Source: Prunus persica
Lineage: Eukaryota; Streptophyta; Magnoliopsida; Rosales; Rosaceae
DNA: 64,000 nt
Assembly: GCF_000346465.2 (NCBI RefSeq)
Contig: NC_034012.1
Span: 15,134,797-15,198,796 of the forward strand
Direction: 5' to 3'
The translations under genes were made by a program, and so were the position numbers. Positions within the stretch are counted from its first letter, which is position 1. Each line of letters begins with the position of its first letter. The notes below the pieces were generated by a model. It did no database searches. It had not been told where the DNA came from and saw only the letters and a list, made by a program, of their open reading frames with translations. This document shows positions 62,210 to 64,000 of this stretch, one piece after another.

Positions 62210-64000
62210 ACCACCCTCTTCAAGACCCTTCTTCCAAAACCAAAACCCAGCCACACCAACACCACCTCCACTTCCTCCACCACCATCGCCGCAGATAACC
62301 CCTCTTCTCTAAGAGCTCCTCCTCCACCCAAACCCCTCAACCCAAAACCGAACCTCCCCTCCCACCCTCGCCAGAGCACGCACTCGCATCGGCAAGTCAC
62401 GTGATGGTAGAACCTTATATCTGAAAAAGAAAAGTTGCAAAAAAATAGAGAAAAGAGAAAAGGAAATTCATTTTATTTCATTTCATTAATTCCTCTTAAG
62501 CAAAAGAGAGAGCGTTTATACAATTCCTGATTTTGGCCAGCTGGCTATGATCTAGCAAAGTTTCTAACAAAACTTCCTACAAATAGGGAAAGGACAAAGT
62601 TGTTATTATGTGTGGGAATAGCTAGGTGATGATACTAAGGGAATACAAAGGTGATAGTAAGTGGGCTGCTGTTCACCTGTTTCGTGGTTGTTCCTGTAAT
62701 GCTAGGGTGAAGTTCCCCATTGCCTTGAAAACCATTGCCTGGTCAACAAGTCAACTTTTTTTAGTGTGCGAGCGTGCCACTGCTAGTAACGAAAAATCCT
62801 AGCAGACTTCGAAAACAGATAACTTGCGCCCCAAGTTATTGATTTCTAAACAAGCGAATGCGAATTTGGGTGAGGAATATCTCCCAAGTAAGTTCTTTTC
62901 TTGCCTCAGACTGGTGAGGACTTCACAATTTTCACAGTGCAATATTGGTAGTTCTGGCTAGAATAAATAGTAAGAAAATGGGTTGTTTTCAGGCAGAACT
63001 GACTTTTACAAAACTCGTAATGGAAAAACCAACTCTAGAAAGACAAAAAGAAGGCTGGACTTCCATTTCTACCTGGATAGATGCTTCTGATCCGGGCTGG
63101 ACTGGATATGCTTGTACTGGACTGGGCTGTCAGCAAGTTCAACTGTTAAGTTTCAGCTGTAAATTGATACCAACGTTCGAGTTTGGCAGAGCTTTAATCT
63201 ATTTCAAGCCATGGAAGGCTCTTTGAACGGACAGAATTGCGGCCTCCTCAGTTTGAAAGGGGCAGAAGTGGCTAGATTCAAGGATTACTGAGCTGATACT
63301 GCACTGTGATGCCTGTTTTGCTTGATCAGGGCTCTTCATAAATTTGTTGAGGTTTTCATATTTGTAAAAACCTAGGCTCTACTTGTCTTAGCTTTTGCTG
63401 AACCAAATTTGCAACGAGAGAAATCTCATTTTAAATGACTTTTCTCTAAGTCTGAAACTGAATTGTAGCTGTCTTCTTTCTTGTGGCTCAGTGAGCTTTT
63501 GGTTGCTTCAGTTTGCTTGAAGTTCTTTTTGAGATCAAGTGATCATTTTGAGTTTTTGTCATTTGGCTGATTTTTGGTTGTTTGATTCATTGTTCTTGAT
63601 CTGTTCACCTCCTCTCATATTTATAGCAAATGCTGGAGTGAGTATTTTAATCTTTTAAAATGGGCGGCAGTTTTTCTAAAAAACAAGATCTTTATTTTTT
63701 TTTAGAAAAAAGGGAAGTTATCTTTATCAAAAATAGACTATCAATGGTAAGTTTTAAGTCAATCACTTCCCTACTTTTCTTTAAAAGACAATCTAATCTC
63801 TCTGCTCTTGTGAGATTTCAATCTACCATGATGGTTAGTTTGATTTTCCAGATGAGCAACTCCCTGCACCCTACTTATCTGTTTAGAAAATATAGCCTGC
63901 TTATCTCTTGGAAATGGTACCTGCTTTAGAGCATAATTTTTCTGAATATAAAAAAGGTATTGTGATTTTCTTTTGCCTGAAAAAAGCTGGAGACTTTTGC
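62210..64000. other. unassigned DNA to the window end
   Basis: The first 190 bases are unusually GC-rich and proline-codon-rich on plus (PPPLPPPPSP-like), as in the N-terminus of a plant gene, but stops follow and nothing is recognised. The rest has only short ORFs. It may be retrotransposon-derived, but no LTR pair or TSD was found. Confidence 0.35.

Noticed and set aside
62194..62400. Minus-strand Gly/Val-rich ORF
   Set aside because: It is the complement of a proline-rich stretch; neither frame is recognised.

Overview
The window is AT-rich nuclear DNA of a eudicot plant. Host genes are split by GT-AG introns, intergenic space is long, and nearly every plant transposon order is present (copia, solo LTRs, hAT, MULE, PIF/Harbinger, SINE, TRIM, MITE). 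A rosaceous tree is my best guess from the style of the genes and repeats, but nothing here fixes the species. I see no rRNA or tRNA gene and no CRISPR array.

Layout. 1-3.6 kb: no gene recognised. 3.6-11.0 kb: a three-deep nest, a tRNA-derived SINE split by a ~3 kb solo LTR (TSD CTACA), itself split by a complete 4.2 kb hAT transposon (TSD GTTTTGAT). The hAT carries an intact transposase and a piece of a TRAPPC1/BET5-like host gene. 11-18 kb: MITEs, a small HMA-domain gene and a 0.75 kb non-autonomous MULE. 18.1-23.1 kb: a young Ty1/copia element on the minus strand with almost identical LTRs but a broken gag. 23.2-24.4 kb: a deletion-derived PIF/Harbinger element. 24.7-25.3 kb: a second HMA-domain gene, with an intact CxxC. 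28.2 kb: a 135-residue plant protein of unknown function.

31.0-39.8 kb (minus): a complete 14-exon gene for a chloroplast-targeted DUF21/CBS/CorC-HlyC (CNNM-like) membrane protein, 671 residues; one intron holds a TRIM-like remnant. 40.4-43.7 kb: a decayed two-gene PIF/Harbinger transposon, the coding relative of the 23.2 kb element. 44-48.2 kb: an unidentified 126-residue ORF, a SINE, a foldback repeat and a receptor-like-protein (LRR) pseudogene. 48.6-54.4 kb (minus): a complete 10-exon ABCC3-like ABC transporter, 1507 residues, with one GC-AG intron. 56.3-62.2 kb: a Tourist-like MITE, a Pack-MULE carrying the C-terminal end of an mTERF gene, a 1.46 kb solo LTR and a fragmentary MYM/TTF-type hAT. 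62.2-64 kb: no gene recognised.

The host genes (two HMA proteins, the 135-residue protein, the CNNM-like protein and the ABCC transporter) are independent transcription units with no evident shared pathway. The main novelty is in the mobile DNA: two DNA transposons of different superfamilies have each captured a piece of a different host gene, and several elements have boundaries and target duplications readable to the base.
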